DNA of 64,000 nucleotides from Caulobacter sp. (GTDB lineage Bacteria > Pseudomonadota > Alphaproteobacteria > Caulobacterales > Caulobacteraceae): positions 1-64,000 of the forward strand of contig JAHBYC010000004.1 in NCBI GenBank assembly GCA_019636175.1, in the 5' to 3' direction. The translations under genes were made by a program, and so were the position numbers. The notes under the pieces were generated by a model, which was not told the DNA's origin, did no database searches, and saw only the letters and a program-made list of their open reading frames with translations. Position 1 is the stretch's first letter; each line of letters starts with the position of its first letter. Of this stretch, positions 25,423 to 34,830 are shown in pieces.

Positions 25423-27285
25423 GTGACCTGGGGACGCAAGACAACCAGACCATCGGAACGGACCGGAGATTCCAGAGGTTGGCGGCGCTTTTTGCGCGGC
25501 TTTCTCAGCCGTCGTGAAGGCGCGGTGGCGGTGCAGTTCGCGATCCTGGCCCTGCCCCTGGCGGTCCTGTCCCTCGGCCTGATCGACGTCAATCGGGCCA
25601 GCATGTCCAAGCGGATCCTGCAGGACGCCCTGGACGCCTCCGCCCTTATCGTCGCCCGGTCAGACGCCGACACCGACGCCGAAGCCAACGCCCTGGGTCA
25701 GCAGGCCCTGGTCGCCCAGTTGGCCGCCTCCGGCGAGGGCGTGCTGATCTCCTCGAACTTCTCCCTCGGCGGAACCAACGGCAGCAAGGTGATCGCCACC
25801 GCCAGCGCCTCGGTCGATCCGGTGGTCGCCGACCTCTGGCTGCAGGGGGACATGACGGTGGGCGCGAAGACCGAGGTCATGCGCTCCTCGGCCAATCTTG
25901 AGGTCTCTCTGGTGCTGGATGTCACCGGCTCGATGGGGGGCAGCCGCATCTGGGATCTGAAGGTCGCCGCCAAGGACCTGGTCGATCTGGTCGTGCAGGA
26001 CGTGCAGACCCCCTATTACAGCAAGCTGGCGGTGGTGCCCTATTCGATGGGGGTCAACCTGGGTTCCAACGCCGCCAAGGCCCGGGGCGCGGTGAGATCG
26101 ACCGCCTCCATCAGCGACGCGGGATGGGCCGGCGGCGATCCCGTCGACATCGACGACATCGACCGCTCCAACCCGGCCAGGGTCACCGCCCCCGGCCATG
26201 GGCTCAGCAATGGCGACTATGTCTGGATCGAGAAGGTCAAGGGCATGACCGAGGTCAACGACCGGGCCTATCGGGTGACAGGCGTCAGCGGCGACACCTT
26301 CGAACTGAGCGGCGTCGATTCCCGTTGGTACGACAAGTACAAGACCAGCAAGAAGGACAAGCTGACGCGGTGTCAGGCCCAGGACTGCGAACTGGTGGTC
26401 ACGGCCCGCGGCCACGGCTTCGCCAACGGCGACCAGATCCAGATCCGCGACGTCAGCGGCATGACGGACCTGAACGACGAAACCTGGACCGTCGACAGCC
26501 CGACCAGCGACAGTTTCGCCCTCGCCGACACAACGGGCCCTGATTTCTCCAGCTACCGGTCCGGCGGCTCGGCGAACTGCATGGAGCCCGGCTGCCAGTA
26601 TTTCCACTTCAAGAGCGCCAGCGGCCGCCAGCAGGTCTATGAAATCACCGACTGCGTCACCGAACGGGTCGGCAGCGACGCCTACACCGACGCCAGTCCG
26701 TCACGGTCCCCGGTCGGCCTGAACTACCTTGCCGACCCCGACGATTGCCTGAGCAGCGAAATCAAGGGCCTGTCGAGCGACAAGGCCGCGCTGAAGGGCC
26801 TGATCGGCGATCTTGAGGCCGGCGGATCGACCGCGGGCCAGATCGGCCTGGCCTGGGGCTGGTACACGGTGTCGCCCAACTTCAGCTCGATCTTCGGCGG
26901 AACCAGCCAGCCGGCGGCCTATGGAACCCCGGACCTGCTGAAGGTGGTGATCCTGATGACCGACGGCGAATTCAATACCGCCTATTGCCAGGGGGTGGTG
27001 TCCGAGGACTCCAGCAACGGCTCCAGCTCCAGCAAGATCAATTGCGACGCCACCAACGGCGACCCCTTCGATCAGGCGGCAAAGATGTGCGACGCCATGA
27101 AGGCCAAGGACATCATCATCTATACGGTCGGCTTCGACATCTCGTCCAACCGCGACGTCACCAGGCTGCTGAGCAACTGCGCCTCCGGGCCTGACCACTT
27201 CTATCAGCCGTCCAGCGGCTCGGACCTGAAGGAGGCCTTCAAGGCCATCGGCAAGGACATCTCCAACCTGCGGATCTCGAGCTAG
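25423..27285 (+). CDS. TadG-like von Willebrand A protein, paralogue 3, with two FCCH-like inserts
   Basis: A 620-aa close paralogue of the preceding gene, sharing long near-identical blocks: EVSLVLDVTGSM, DLVVQDVQTPYYSK, AGQIGLAWGWYTVSPNFSSI and EAFKAIGKDISNLRIS. The membrane segment is GAVAVQFAILALPLAVLSLGLIDVN. Two inserted modules (HGLSNGDYVWIEKVKGMTEVN and HGFANGDQIQIRDVSGMTDLN type) interrupt the VWA domain at about residues 250-310 and 325-385, at the same place as in paralogue 2. Start is GTG 25423; the ATG five bases upstream leads to an immediate stop in its own frame. The inserts have diverged more than the VWA core. Confidence 0.83.
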   Translation: MTWGRKTTRPSERTGDSRGWRRFLRGFLSRREGAVAVQFAILALPLAVLSLGLIDVNRASMSKRILQDALDASALIVARSDADTDAEANALGQQALVAQLAASGEGVLISSNFSLGGTNGSKVIATASASVDPVVADLWLQGDMTVGAKTEVMRSSANLEVSLVLDVTGSMGGSRIWDLKVAAKDLVDLVVQDVQTPYYSKLAVVPYSMGVNLGSNAAKARGAVRSTASISDAGWAGGDPVDIDDIDRSNPARVTAPGHGLSNGDYVWIEKVKGMTEVNDRAYRVTGVSGDTFELSGVDSRWYDKYKTSKKDKLTRCQAQDCELVVTARGHGFANGDQIQIRDVSGMTDLNDETWTVDSPTSDSFALADTTGPDFSSYRSGGSANCMEPGCQYFHFKSASGRQQVYEITDCVTERVGSDAYTDASPSRSPVGLNYLADPDDCLSSEIKGLSSDKAALKGLIGDLEAGGSTAGQIGLAWGWYTVSPNFSSIFGGTSQPAAYGTPDLLKVVILMTDGEFNTAYCQGVVSEDSSNGSSSSKINCDATNGDPFDQAAKMCDAMKAKDIIIYTVGFDISSNRDVTRLLSNCASGPDHFYQPSSGSDLKEAFKAIGKDISNLRISS

Positions 27286-27332
27286 TCCCGGTTCAGGACC
27301 GTCCGGCGACGCCCAGTCAGACGTCCGGGCGG

Positions 27333-29753
27333 TCAGGCGCTGGCCGCGATCTCGCCATCGTCAGTCGGCCCCGCGCAGGCCAGGGTCAGGGCCTCGAACA
27401 GGGCCTCGGCCGACACCGGCTTGGTCAGGTGGCCGTCCGCTCCCGCCTCGCTGGAGGCGCGGATATGTTCGGGAAGGGCATTGGCCGACAGGGCCCAGAT
27501 CGGGGTGCGGTGGCCCGCTTCCGCCTCACGGATCCTGGCGATCGCGGTCAGGCCGTCCATCACCGGCATCTGCAGATCCATCAGGATCATGTCGAAGGCC
27601 TGGGCCGCCGCGGCTTCCACCGCCAGCGCGCCGTTCTCGACACAGGTCAGCTCCACCCCGACCGGCTCTAGCAAAAGCTGCACGACCCGGCGATTGACCG
27701 CATGATCCTCGGCCAGCAGGACCCGGGGCGGACGGGTTTCCATGGTCTGGGTCTCGACCGGACGACGGGCCTTGTCCGGCGCGCTGGCGGCGGTCATCGG
27801 CAGGGTCAGGGTGAAGGTTGACCCGAGGCCAGGCGCGGAGTCGGCGCCCAGTTCGCCGCCAAGGGCCTCGGCCAGCTGGCTTGAAATCGCCAGCCCCAGA
27901 CCGGTGCCGCCGAAGCGGCGGGTGATTGAGCCGTCCGCCTGTTCAAAGCGCTTGAACAGACGCGCCTTGAAGTCCTCGTCAAAACCGATGCCGGTGTCGC
28001 TGACATTGAGGGTGAGGGTGTCGTCCCGCACCGCCGCGGCCAGGGTGACATGGCCATCATGGGTGAATTTGATGGCGTTGGAGAGCAGGTTGCCCACGAC
28101 CTGACGCAACCGAACGGCGTCACCGGCGAACCAGGCGTCGGCCGCCGGGTCGATATCGGTCTCAAGGCTGATTCCCTTGTCGTCCGCCTGGGCGCGGAAC
28201 AGGTCGCTGACTGCCCGCAGGTTGGCCGCCAGATGGAAGGGCTCGGCCTTCAGCTCCAGCTTGCCGGATTCGATCCGGGCCAGATCCAGCAGGTCCGAAA
28301 GGATGGCTTCCAGGGTCTGGCCGGAGCTCTCGATCAGGGCGACCATCTCTTCCTGGGCCGCCGTCAGGGGCGTCCGCGCCAGGGCCGCCGCGACGCCCAT
28401 AACCCCATTGAGCGGCGTGCGGATCTCGTGGCTCATATTGGCGAGAAACTCGCTCTTGGCCCGGCTGGCGGCCTCGGCGGCGTCACGCGACTGGGCGATG
28501 TCCGCCTCGGTCCGCTTGCGATCGGTGATGTTCTTGAGCACGCCGACGAGTCGCTCGGGCCGGCCATTCTCTCCGGTGGTCAGTTCGGCGCCGGAGAAGG
28601 CCCAGATCTCACGGCCGTCCGGCGCGTTCATCCGGTATTCGGTACGGAACGGAATCCCTTCCCGGACGTGACGATCCCACAGGGCGAGCCCGGCGGACCG
28701 GTCGTCGGGATGAACCGTCGCCCAGATGTCGCGGGAGATGGAGTCATAGGTCAGGGCGCCGCCGAAGAAGGTGTCCTCGGCCCCGTCCACCTTCAGGGTC
28801 TTCTTGCTGTAATCGACCTCATAGACCAGCACATCGGCGATCTCGAGCGCCAGCTTCAGGCGCTCTTCCGAGCGCTCGGACTTTTCCAGGGCGACGATGA
28901 CGTCGCTGATGTCGTGGCTCATGGCCACCAGCCCGCCGACTTCGCCATCCGCGTCGCGCCAGGGGCCGACTTCGGCCCTCAGCCATCGGTCCGGGCGGCC
29001 GGGCGTCGGCACCTTGACCCGATCCGACCAGAAGCTTTCGCCCTCCAGGCAGCGGAAGTAGGTGTCCTTCAATTGCGCGTAGGATTCCGGGAACAGGTCG
29101 CCGACAAAGGCGCCGATCGCGCGTTCCTGCGAAACCCCGGTGTCCTGGGACCAGCGCCCGTTGACGTAGATGTAGCGCATGTCGCGGTCGACCATGGCCA
29201 TGGCCACCGGCGCCGAGCGCATCACCGCCTCCTTCAGGGCGACCGCCGCCCGGGTCTCGCGCGCCGCGAGGTCACTGGCGCGCTGGGCCCTCAGCCGTTC
29301 AACGCTTTCCGACAACAGGGAGGCGCAGTCGGCGAGGCGCGCCTCGATGACGGGGTCATGGGCGCGGGGCGCGGAGGCCAGGACGCACAGCGCCCCGATG
29401 CGGACGCCGTCGCTGAGACGCAGGGGCGTGGCGCAGTAGAAGCGGGCGTGAGGCGGGCCGACGACCCAGGGGTGGTCCGGGAGCGACACCAGGCCATCCT
29501 CGACCCAGATGCCGGCCTCCGACTTCAGACTGACCGAACGGGTCGCGTCGACCAGTCCCTCTGGAAAGTCGCCGTAGGCCGTGTGCCAGACCTGGCCGTC
29601 TTCATGCAGCGTGACATAGGCATGATCGGCGCCGGCGACGGCCGCCGCGAGGCGACAGACGCGCTCCATCTTTGGCCGCAGCGCCGCGATGTCCAGCGAC
29701 CGGACCGCACGCAGACCTTCCGATTCGACCGGCGAATCCGCGTCGAGCGCCAT
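27333..29753 (-). CDS. Cytoplasmic hybrid histidine kinase (GAF-PAS-PAS-HisKA-HATPase-REC)
   Basis: About 806 aa without membrane segments. Order: GAF at about 25-150, PAS at about 175-290, PAS at about 297-412, dimerisation/phosphoacceptor domain with His442 in NMSHEIRTPLNG, ATPase domain with GNLLSNAIKF, SDTGIGF and GGTGLGLAIS, and a C-terminal receiver with LLAEDH and the phospho-accepting Asp in MILMDLQMP. It would sense a soluble or redox cue and pass phosphate through its receiver to a separate phosphotransfer protein. ATG 29753 with GGGGAAG upstream is preferred over TTG 29768. It converges on the VWA gene trio, leaving 47 bp. The signal is unknown. Confidence 0.93.
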   Translation of the reverse strand: MALDADSPVESEGLRAVRSLDIAALRPKMERVCRLAAAVAGADHAYVTLHEDGQVWHTAYGDFPEGLVDATRSVSLKSEAGIWVEDGLVSLPDHPWVVGPPHARFYCATPLRLSDGVRIGALCVLASAPRAHDPVIEARLADCASLLSESVERLRAQRASDLAARETRAAVALKEAVMRSAPVAMAMVDRDMRYIYVNGRWSQDTGVSQERAIGAFVGDLFPESYAQLKDTYFRCLEGESFWSDRVKVPTPGRPDRWLRAEVGPWRDADGEVGGLVAMSHDISDVIVALEKSERSEERLKLALEIADVLVYEVDYSKKTLKVDGAEDTFFGGALTYDSISRDIWATVHPDDRSAGLALWDRHVREGIPFRTEYRMNAPDGREIWAFSGAELTTGENGRPERLVGVLKNITDRKRTEADIAQSRDAAEAASRAKSEFLANMSHEIRTPLNGVMGVAAALARTPLTAAQEEMVALIESSGQTLEAILSDLLDLARIESGKLELKAEPFHLAANLRAVSDLFRAQADDKGISLETDIDPAADAWFAGDAVRLRQVVGNLLSNAIKFTHDGHVTLAAAVRDDTLTLNVSDTGIGFDEDFKARLFKRFEQADGSITRRFGGTGLGLAISSQLAEALGGELGADSAPGLGSTFTLTLPMTAASAPDKARRPVETQTMETRPPRVLLAEDHAVNRRVVQLLLEPVGVELTCVENGALAVEAAAAQAFDMILMDLQMPVMDGLTAIARIREAEAGHRTPIWALSANALPEHIRASSEAGADGHLTKPVSAEALFEALTLACAGPTDDGEIAASA

Positions 29754-29835
29754 GTACTGCTTCCCCAAAACTCGTTTCGGGCAGTTTGCAGGCGCGTGGT
29801 TAAGAATAGATGGCCGGAACGGGCGGGGCCGGCGA

Positions 29836-30774
29836 CTAGCCCAGTTTGATCTCCGCCAGCCGCTGGGCGAGGAACTGGTCGGCGGTGATCGGCTCGGGAT
29901 AGCGGTTGGGCCGCTCTTCGCTGGCGCAGCCAGGCAGGGTCTCGATCAGGTGATCCGGCGCATAGTGCAGGAAGAAGGGCGTCGAATAGCGCGGCACGTT
30001 GCGCCGCTCCGGCGGCGGATTGACCACCCGGTGGGTCGTCGAGGGCAGGACGTCGTTGGTGGCCCGGCTCAGCATGTCGCCGATGTTGATCACCAGCGAG
30101 CCGGGAGGCGGGTTGATCGCCAGCCACTGGCCGTCGCGGTCGAGAACCTGGAGTCCGCCTTCCTCGGCGCCCAGCAACAGGGTGATGGCGTTGATGTCCT
30201 CATGCGCCCCGGCCCGCTCGTTGGGGCCGTCGAAGCCGGCCGGCGGATAGTGCAGCAGCCTAAGGATGGAATTGCCGTCCTTGACCTGGGCGTCGAAGGT
30301 GTGGCGGTCGAGGTTCAGATAGGCGGCGATGGCCTGCAGCACCTTGCCGCCCATGGCGTCGAGGGCGCCGAACAGCCAGGTCAGCTCCTCACGGAAGCCG
30401 GGAACCTCGGTCGGCCACAGGTTGTCCGGCATGGCGGCGCTGTATTTGTGGCCCGGTGGCAGGTCGCGGCCAACGTGCCAGAACTCCTTGAGGTCGAAGT
30501 GCTGATTGCCCTTGGCGGTCTCGACGCCGAAGGCGGTGTAGCCGCGCTGGCCCTTGCCCCCCTCGACCAGATAGGCCCGCTTGACCGCCTCGGGCAGGGC
30601 GAAGAAGGCCTTGGCCTTGTCGATGGCGCTGTCGATCCGGTCCTGGCCCATGCCGTGGTCGCTGATGACCGCGAAGCCGTAGCGCTGGAAACTGGCGCCC
30701 AGATCCTGTGAGAAGCCTTCGAAGTCGCTGGCGTAGCGGGTGAAGGAGACGGGGGCGAAGGCGGTCTTGGTCAT
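29836..30774 (-). CDS. 2-oxoglutarate/Fe(II)-dependent oxygenase (isopenicillin N synthase-like)
   Basis: A 312-aa enzyme of the IPNS/2OG oxygenase superfamily. The N-terminal DIOX domain carries RYGFAVISDHGM and RGYTAFG. The metal triad is His191 and Asp193 (AHEDINAITLLLG) with His248 (TTHRVVNP), and the 2OG-binding RYS is at 262-264. Such enzymes hydroxylate or desaturate small molecules; the substrate here is unknown. I start at ATG 30774 although the frame stays open for several hundred more bases, because the family N-terminus (FAPVSFTRYASDFEGFSQDLG) fits that start and the extension lies opposite the quinone reductase gene. It is divergent from that gene. Confidence 0.9.
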   Translation of the reverse strand: MTKTAFAPVSFTRYASDFEGFSQDLGASFQRYGFAVISDHGMGQDRIDSAIDKAKAFFALPEAVKRAYLVEGGKGQRGYTAFGVETAKGNQHFDLKEFWHVGRDLPPGHKYSAAMPDNLWPTEVPGFREELTWLFGALDAMGGKVLQAIAAYLNLDRHTFDAQVKDGNSILRLLHYPPAGFDGPNERAGAHEDINAITLLLGAEEGGLQVLDRDGQWLAINPPPGSLVINIGDMLSRATNDVLPSTTHRVVNPPPERRNVPRYSTPFFLHYAPDHLIETLPGCASEERPNRYPEPITADQFLAQRLAEIKLG

Positions 30775-30903
30775 GGCCGGGGAAGCTCTTGAAGGTGGGC
30801 GAGGGGTTCTACACCCAACGACGGGCCGGTGAAATGGCGTGGTCTCTGGACTTACCCCACGTCGCCCGGCATCGAATTGAGGTGAGTCAAGGATAGCCCA
30901 CCC

Positions 30904-31884
30904 ATGCGCGCCCTCATCGTCGAAAGTCTCGCCCCGGACTATGCCGGCTGCGCCCTGCGCGAGGTTCCGGTTCCCATGCCAGGGCCCGGCGAGGTGCTGG
31001 TCAGGGTGAGGGCGGCCGGGGTCAATTTTCCCGACCTGCTGATGACCCGGGGCGAATACCAGATGAAGCCGCCGCTGCCCTTCGGGCTCGGCATGGAGCT
31101 GTCGGGCGAGGTCGAGGCGCTGGGGCCCGGCGTCGAGGGGCTCCAGCCCGGCGACGCGGTGGTCGGCGGGGCCAAGCTGGGCGGGTTCGCCGAATACGCC
31201 CTGCTGCCGGCGGCGGCGGTGCGCAGGAAGCCTGCGGCGCTGTCCTTCGCCCAGGCGGCCGGCTATGGCGCGGCCTATCTGACCGCCTGGGTCGCCTTCG
31301 TGCGGCGGGCCAATCTTCAGCCGGGCGAGTGGGTGCTGATCCATGGCGCGGCCGGCGGGGTCGGGCTGGCGGCGGTGGACCTGGCCAGGATCCTCGGCGC
31401 GAAGGTCATCGCCACCTCGGCCTCGGATGACAAGCTGGCCGTGCTGCAGCGGGAATACGCCCCGGACGCGGTGCTCAACGTCACCCGCGGCTTCCGCGAG
31501 AAGGTGAAGGAGATCACCGGCGGCGGCGCCGACGTCATCTACGATCCGGTCGGCGGCGATGTGTTCGACGAGAGCGTGCGCTGCATCGGCTTCGATGGCC
31601 GTCTGCTGGTCATCGGCTTCACCTCGGGGCGGATTCCGGAGGTCTCGGTCAACATGCCCCTGATCAAGGGCTTCTCCGTCGTCGGCGTCCGCGCCGGCGA
31701 ATACGGCCGCCAGTTCCCCGAGCGCGGCCGGGAGAACCAGGCGGCGATCTGGAAGCTGGCCGAGGAGGGCAGGGTGAAGCCCCGCGTCCACGCCGAGGTC
31801 CCCTTGAGCGACTGGCGCCAGGCCTTCGACCTGCTGGCCGGGCGTCAGGTGATCGGCAAGGCCGTGATCCGGCCGGACCTGTGA
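30904..31884 (+). CDS. NADPH:quinone oxidoreductase, zinc-free MDR family
   Basis: A 326-aa medium-chain dehydrogenase/reductase of the quinone reductase group. N-terminal GroES-like fold: VPVPMPGPGEVLVRVRAAGVNFPDLLMTRGEYQ, with no catalytic zinc ligands. Nucleotide fold: VLIHGAAGGVGLAAVDLARILGAKVIATS with the AxxGVG motif, followed by the family motif YDPVGGDVFDESVRC. It probably reduces quinones or enoyl substrates with NADPH. Its stop overlaps the start of the next gene by 4 nt (GTGA), so the two are cotranscribed. Confidence 0.92.
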   Translation: MRALIVESLAPDYAGCALREVPVPMPGPGEVLVRVRAAGVNFPDLLMTRGEYQMKPPLPFGLGMELSGEVEALGPGVEGLQPGDAVVGGAKLGGFAEYALLPAAAVRRKPAALSFAQAAGYGAAYLTAWVAFVRRANLQPGEWVLIHGAAGGVGLAAVDLARILGAKVIATSASDDKLAVLQREYAPDAVLNVTRGFREKVKEITGGGADVIYDPVGGDVFDESVRCIGFDGRLLVIGFTSGRIPEVSVNMPLIKGFSVVGVRAGEYGRQFPERGRENQAAIWKLAEEGRVKPRVHAEVPLSDWRQAFDLLAGRQVIGKAVIRPDL

Positions 31885-32363
31885 CCCGCTCGCGCGTTCC
31901 CGCCAAGGCCGACTGGACCTTCATGGACCGGATCCTGGTCGACTGCCCGGCCTGTGGCGGCCTTGCCGTCATCCTGCCCACCGAGCCGCCGAAATTTCCC
32001 GACAAGCCGGGCTTCGACATCGACTTCCTGGCGCGCCGGATGACCTGCACGGCCTGCGGCAAGGTTCGGGAACAGGAGCACACGGCGTTCGGAGCCCTGG
32101 CCAACCCGGCGATGGGCCTGCCGCTGCGTCTGCGCGCGCAGACCCGGCACGGCGACCTGCTGGCCTGGAACGAGGCCCACCTCGACTATCTGCAGACCTG
32201 GCTGTCGGGGACATTGCGCGAGGAGACGAGAGAGTCCGGGGTGGGCGTGCGCAATCGCTCCATCATCTCGCGCCTGCCCGCCTGGGCCAAGGCGCCCCGA
32301 AATCGCGACGAGCTGCTCAAGGCCATCGCAAGAGTGCGTCTGAAAGCCCGCCCCGGCGGTTGA
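31881..32363 (+). CDS. Small zinc-ribbon protein of unknown function
   Basis: A 160-aa protein with two CxxC pairs, CPAC (22-25) and CTAC (56-59), forming a zinc ribbon near the N-terminus. A basic C-terminal half follows ([44 protein letters not shown]). I recognise this as a conserved hypothetical of alphaproteobacteria but no function is known to me. Start GTG 31881 overlaps the quinone reductase stop. Its own stop (32361-32363) is 88 bp upstream of rpmH. A nucleic-acid-binding role is possible from the zinc ribbon and basic tail, no more. Confidence 0.7.
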   Translation: MTRSRVPAKADWTFMDRILVDCPACGGLAVILPTEPPKFPDKPGFDIDFLARRMTCTACGKVREQEHTAFGALANPAMGLPLRLRAQTRHGDLLAWNEAHLDYLQTWLSGTLREETRESGVGVRNRSIISRLPAWAKAPRNRDELLKAIARVRLKARPGG

Positions 32364-32423
32364 CTCACGGTCGCGCTTCCCGTATCTCCCCGCGCTCACC
32401 GCAACGGGCCAACCCGGCGCGCA

Positions 32424-32431
32424 GCTATATC
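32424..32431 (+). promoter_or_regulatory. Caulobacter-type -10 element of the rpmH operon
   Basis: GCTATATC matches the published Caulobacter housekeeping -10 consensus GCTANAWC exactly and lies 20 nt before the rpmH GTG. No good -35 is present at the expected distance. An alternative weak pair is TTGACT (32360-32365) with TATCTC (32383-32388). Confidence 0.5.
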
Positions 32432-32451
32432 TTTGTATTCGGAGCAGACCC

Positions 32452-32586
32452 GTGAAGCGGACCTTTCAGCCCTCGCGTCTCGTGCGCAAGCGCCGTCACG
32501 GCTACCGCGCTCGCATGGCCACCAAGAACGGCCAGAAGGTCGTTGCGCGTCGTCGCGCCAAGGGCCGCAAGCGCCTGACCGCCTAA
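32452..32586 (+). CDS. rpmH: 50S ribosomal protein L34
   Basis: Forty-four residues beginning [32 protein letters not shown], then [25 protein letters not shown] by family expectation, all typical of L34. L34 binds domain III of 23S rRNA in the large subunit. The start is GTG with GGAGC a few bases upstream. It heads the conserved rpmH-rnpA-yidC-yihA block. Confidence 0.97.
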   Translation: MKRTFQPSRLVRKRRHGYRARMATKNGQKVVARRRAKGRKRLTA

Positions 32587-32628
32587 GAGCGGTCTCCCGC
32601 AGAGGGGGACAAACCCCTGACGCACTCT

Positions 32629-33012
32629 TTGACCATCGAGCGTATGCGATCGCGGCCCCAGTTTCTGGCGGCCGCGAAAGGCGCTTATCGGGCCCACGGC
32701 GCGGTCGTCGTGCAGGTCCGCTTCCGGCAGGACGGCGAGGATGTCGTCCGGGCCGGCTTCACCGCGACAAAGAAGATCGGCGGGGCCGTGGTCCGCAACC
32801 GCGCCAAGCGGCGTCTGCGCGAGGCCGCGCGACTGCTGTTGCCCAGCCTTGGGCGTCCCGGCTGCGACTATGTCTTTGTCGCCCGCGACGGAACGCCGGG
32901 CCGCGACTGGTCGCGTTTGCTTGACGATGTGAAAAGCGCGCTGATAAGGCTCGCCGCCGACCTTCCCGCCGCGCCGAACCAAAGCGCCTCCCCTCCCACA
33001 GCGCCGGTCTGA
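32629..33012 (+). CDS. rnpA: Ribonuclease P protein component
   Basis: A basic 127-aa protein with the RnpA signature: IERMRSRPQFLAAAK at the N-terminus, then RAGFTATKKIGGAVVRNRAKRRLREAARLLLP, where RNRxKRRLRE contacts the leader and RNA subunit of RNase P. The C-terminus is a short variable Ala/Pro tail. The start is uncertain. TTG 32629 (MTIERMRS) is used; a GAGGGGG site at 32602-32608 is better spaced for a CTG at 32617, and ATG 32644 would remove five residues. It follows rpmH by 42 bp and precedes yidC by 9 bp. No yidD gene lies between rnpA and yidC. Confidence 0.95.
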   Translation: MTIERMRSRPQFLAAAKGAYRAHGAVVVQVRFRQDGEDVVRAGFTATKKIGGAVVRNRAKRRLREAARLLLPSLGRPGCDYVFVARDGTPGRDWSRLLDDVKSALIRLAADLPAAPNQSASPPTAPV

Positions 33013-33021
33013 TCCTGCTCC

Positions 33022-34830
33022 ATGCAACAAGAATCCCGAAATACGATCATCTTCTTCGGCCTGGCGGTGGTTCTCCTCATCGTCTACCAGTTCTTCGTCA
33101 TGGAGCCGCAGACCCGGAAGCGGCAGGCCGAGCTCAAGGCCAAGCAGGCCGAGGCCGCCCAGGCGGCGGCGCCGGCGAAAATCCCGGATCTGCCGACGGC
33201 CCGGGCGGGCGCCCTGTCCCGCGCCGCGGCCCTAGCCGAATCGCCCCGCGTGCCGATCCAGACCACCGGTCAGGACAAGGGCAAGACGGTTCCGGTGCTG
33301 TCCGGTTCGGTGAACCTCAAGGGCGGCCGCATCGACGACCTGCAGCTGGACCAGTACGGCCAGACCGTGGCCAAGGATTCGCCCCGGGTGGACCTGCTGC
33401 GCCCCGAGGGGACGGCCAACGCCTGGTTCGCCCAGTTCGGCTGGGTCGGTCAGAATGTCGTCGGCCTGCCCGACGAGAACACTCTCTGGACCCTCAAGAG
33501 CGGGCAGACCCTCACCGACAAGACGCCGATCGTGCTGAGCTACGACAACGGCGCGGGCCTGGTGTTCAACCGCCGCATCTCGGTCGACCAGCACTTCATG
33601 TTCACCGTCACCGACTCGGTGACCAACACCACCGGCCAGCCGGTCGCCATCCAGCCCTACGCCGCGGTGCGCCGCGCGGGCCTGCCGCCCGAAGCCGGCA
33701 AGGGCCAGAACGTCCATGAGGGCGCGGTGGGCTGGCTCGACAAGGAGCTGCGCAAGCAGAAGTACAAGGCCTGGAAGAAGAAGGGCCAGTTCGACTGGAC
33801 CAGCCAGGGCGGCTGGCTGGGCATCACCGACAAATACTGGCTGACCGCCATCGTCCCGGCCCAGAACGAGACCTTCTCGGCCCGCTACGTCTCGGTCAAT
33901 CAGGGCGGCCGCGACATCTACGCCGTCGACGCCACCGGCGCGGCCCACACCGTGGCCCCCGGCGCCACCTTCAGCGACACCACCCGCCTGTTCGCCGGCG
34001 CCAAGAAGGTGCAGCAGCTGCAGGCCTATCAGAAGGCCCTCAACATCCCCAACCTCGACCAGGCCGTCGACTGGGGCACGCTGTTCTTCCTGACCCGTCC
34101 CTTCTTCATGGCGCTGGAGTTCTTCTACGGCCTGGTCGGCAACTTCGGCCTCGCCATCCTGGCGGTGACCCTCTGCGTCCGCATCATCCTCTTCCCGCTC
34201 GCCAACAAGAGCTACGAGTCGATGTCGAAGATGAAGAAGCTCACCGAGCCGATGAACAAGATCAAGGAGCAGTACAAGGACGACCCGGCCAAGATGCAGC
34301 AGGAGACCATGGCGCTCTATGCGCGGGAGAAGGTCAATCCGCTGCTCGGCTGTCTGCCGCTGGCGCTGCAGATCCCGGTCTTCCTGGCCTTCTACAAGGT
34401 GTTGTCAACCACCATCGAGATGCGCCACGCGCCGTTCTTCGGCTTCGTGAAGGACCTCTCCGCCCGCGATCCGACCAACATCTGGAATCTGTTCGGCCTG
34501 CTGCCGTTCGACCCGGCCTCCGTGCCCCTGGCCGGACCGTTCATGGCCGGCGCCCTGGGCCTGGGCGTCTGCGTCCTGCTCTACGGCTTCACCATGTGGC
34601 TGACCACGGCGATGAACCCGCCGGCGCCCGATCCGATGCAGCAACGCATCTTCCAGCTGATGCCGCTGCTGTTCACCTTCATCATGGCCCCCTTCGCCGT
34701 GGGCCTGATCATCTACTGGACCTTCTCCAACGTCCTTTCGATCATCCAGCAGTACATCATCATGCACCGGCTGAAGGTCGATAACCCGATCGACGACTTC
34801 ATCGGGCGGTTCCGGTCCAAAGCGGTCTGA
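33022..34830 (+). CDS. yidC: Membrane protein insertase YidC
   Basis: A 602-aa inner-membrane insertase of the Gram-negative type. TM1 is [19 protein letters not shown] (7-25), followed by an Ala/Lys-rich linker and a large periplasmic beta-supersandwich domain to about residue 340. The conserved insertase core has [28 protein letters not shown] with the groove Arg, [20 protein letters not shown] and the final helices ending in [19 protein letters not shown]. It inserts membrane proteins alone or with SecYEG. Its stop overlaps the yihA start by one base. Length is typical. Confidence 0.97.
   Translation: MQQESRNTIIFFGLAVVLLIVYQFFVMEPQTRKRQAELKAKQAEAAQAAAPAKIPDLPTARAGALSRAAALAESPRVPIQTTGQDKGKTVPVLSGSVNLKGGRIDDLQLDQYGQTVAKDSPRVDLLRPEGTANAWFAQFGWVGQNVVGLPDENTLWTLKSGQTLTDKTPIVLSYDNGAGLVFNRRISVDQHFMFTVTDSVTNTTGQPVAIQPYAAVRRAGLPPEAGKGQNVHEGAVGWLDKELRKQKYKAWKKKGQFDWTSQGGWLGITDKYWLTAIVPAQNETFSARYVSVNQGGRDIYAVDATGAAHTVAPGATFSDTTRLFAGAKKVQQLQAYQKALNIPNLDQAVDWGTLFFLTRPFFMALEFFYGLVGNFGLAILAVTLCVRIILFPLANKSYESMSKMKKLTEPMNKIKEQYKDDPAKMQQETMALYAREKVNPLLGCLPLALQIPVFLAFYKVLSTTIEMRHAPFFGFVKDLSARDPTNIWNLFGLLPFDPASVPLAGPFMAGALGLGVCVLLYGFTMWLTTAMNPPAPDPMQQRIFQLMPLLFTFIMAPFAVGLIIYWTFSNVLSIIQQYIIMHRLKVDNPIDDFIGRFRSKAV

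Noticed and set aside
28050..29849. Plus-strand frame of 599 codons opposite the histidine kinase
   Set aside because: No motif; the minus frame contains all kinase and receiver motifs.
30775..31791. N-terminal extension that would make the 2OG oxygenase 651 aa
   Set aside because: The extension is antisense to the quinone reductase gene and has no domain; the family N-terminus matches ATG 30774.
33012..33022. A yidD gene between rnpA and yidC
   Set aside because: Only 9 bp separate the genes. YidD, if present, must be elsewhere.
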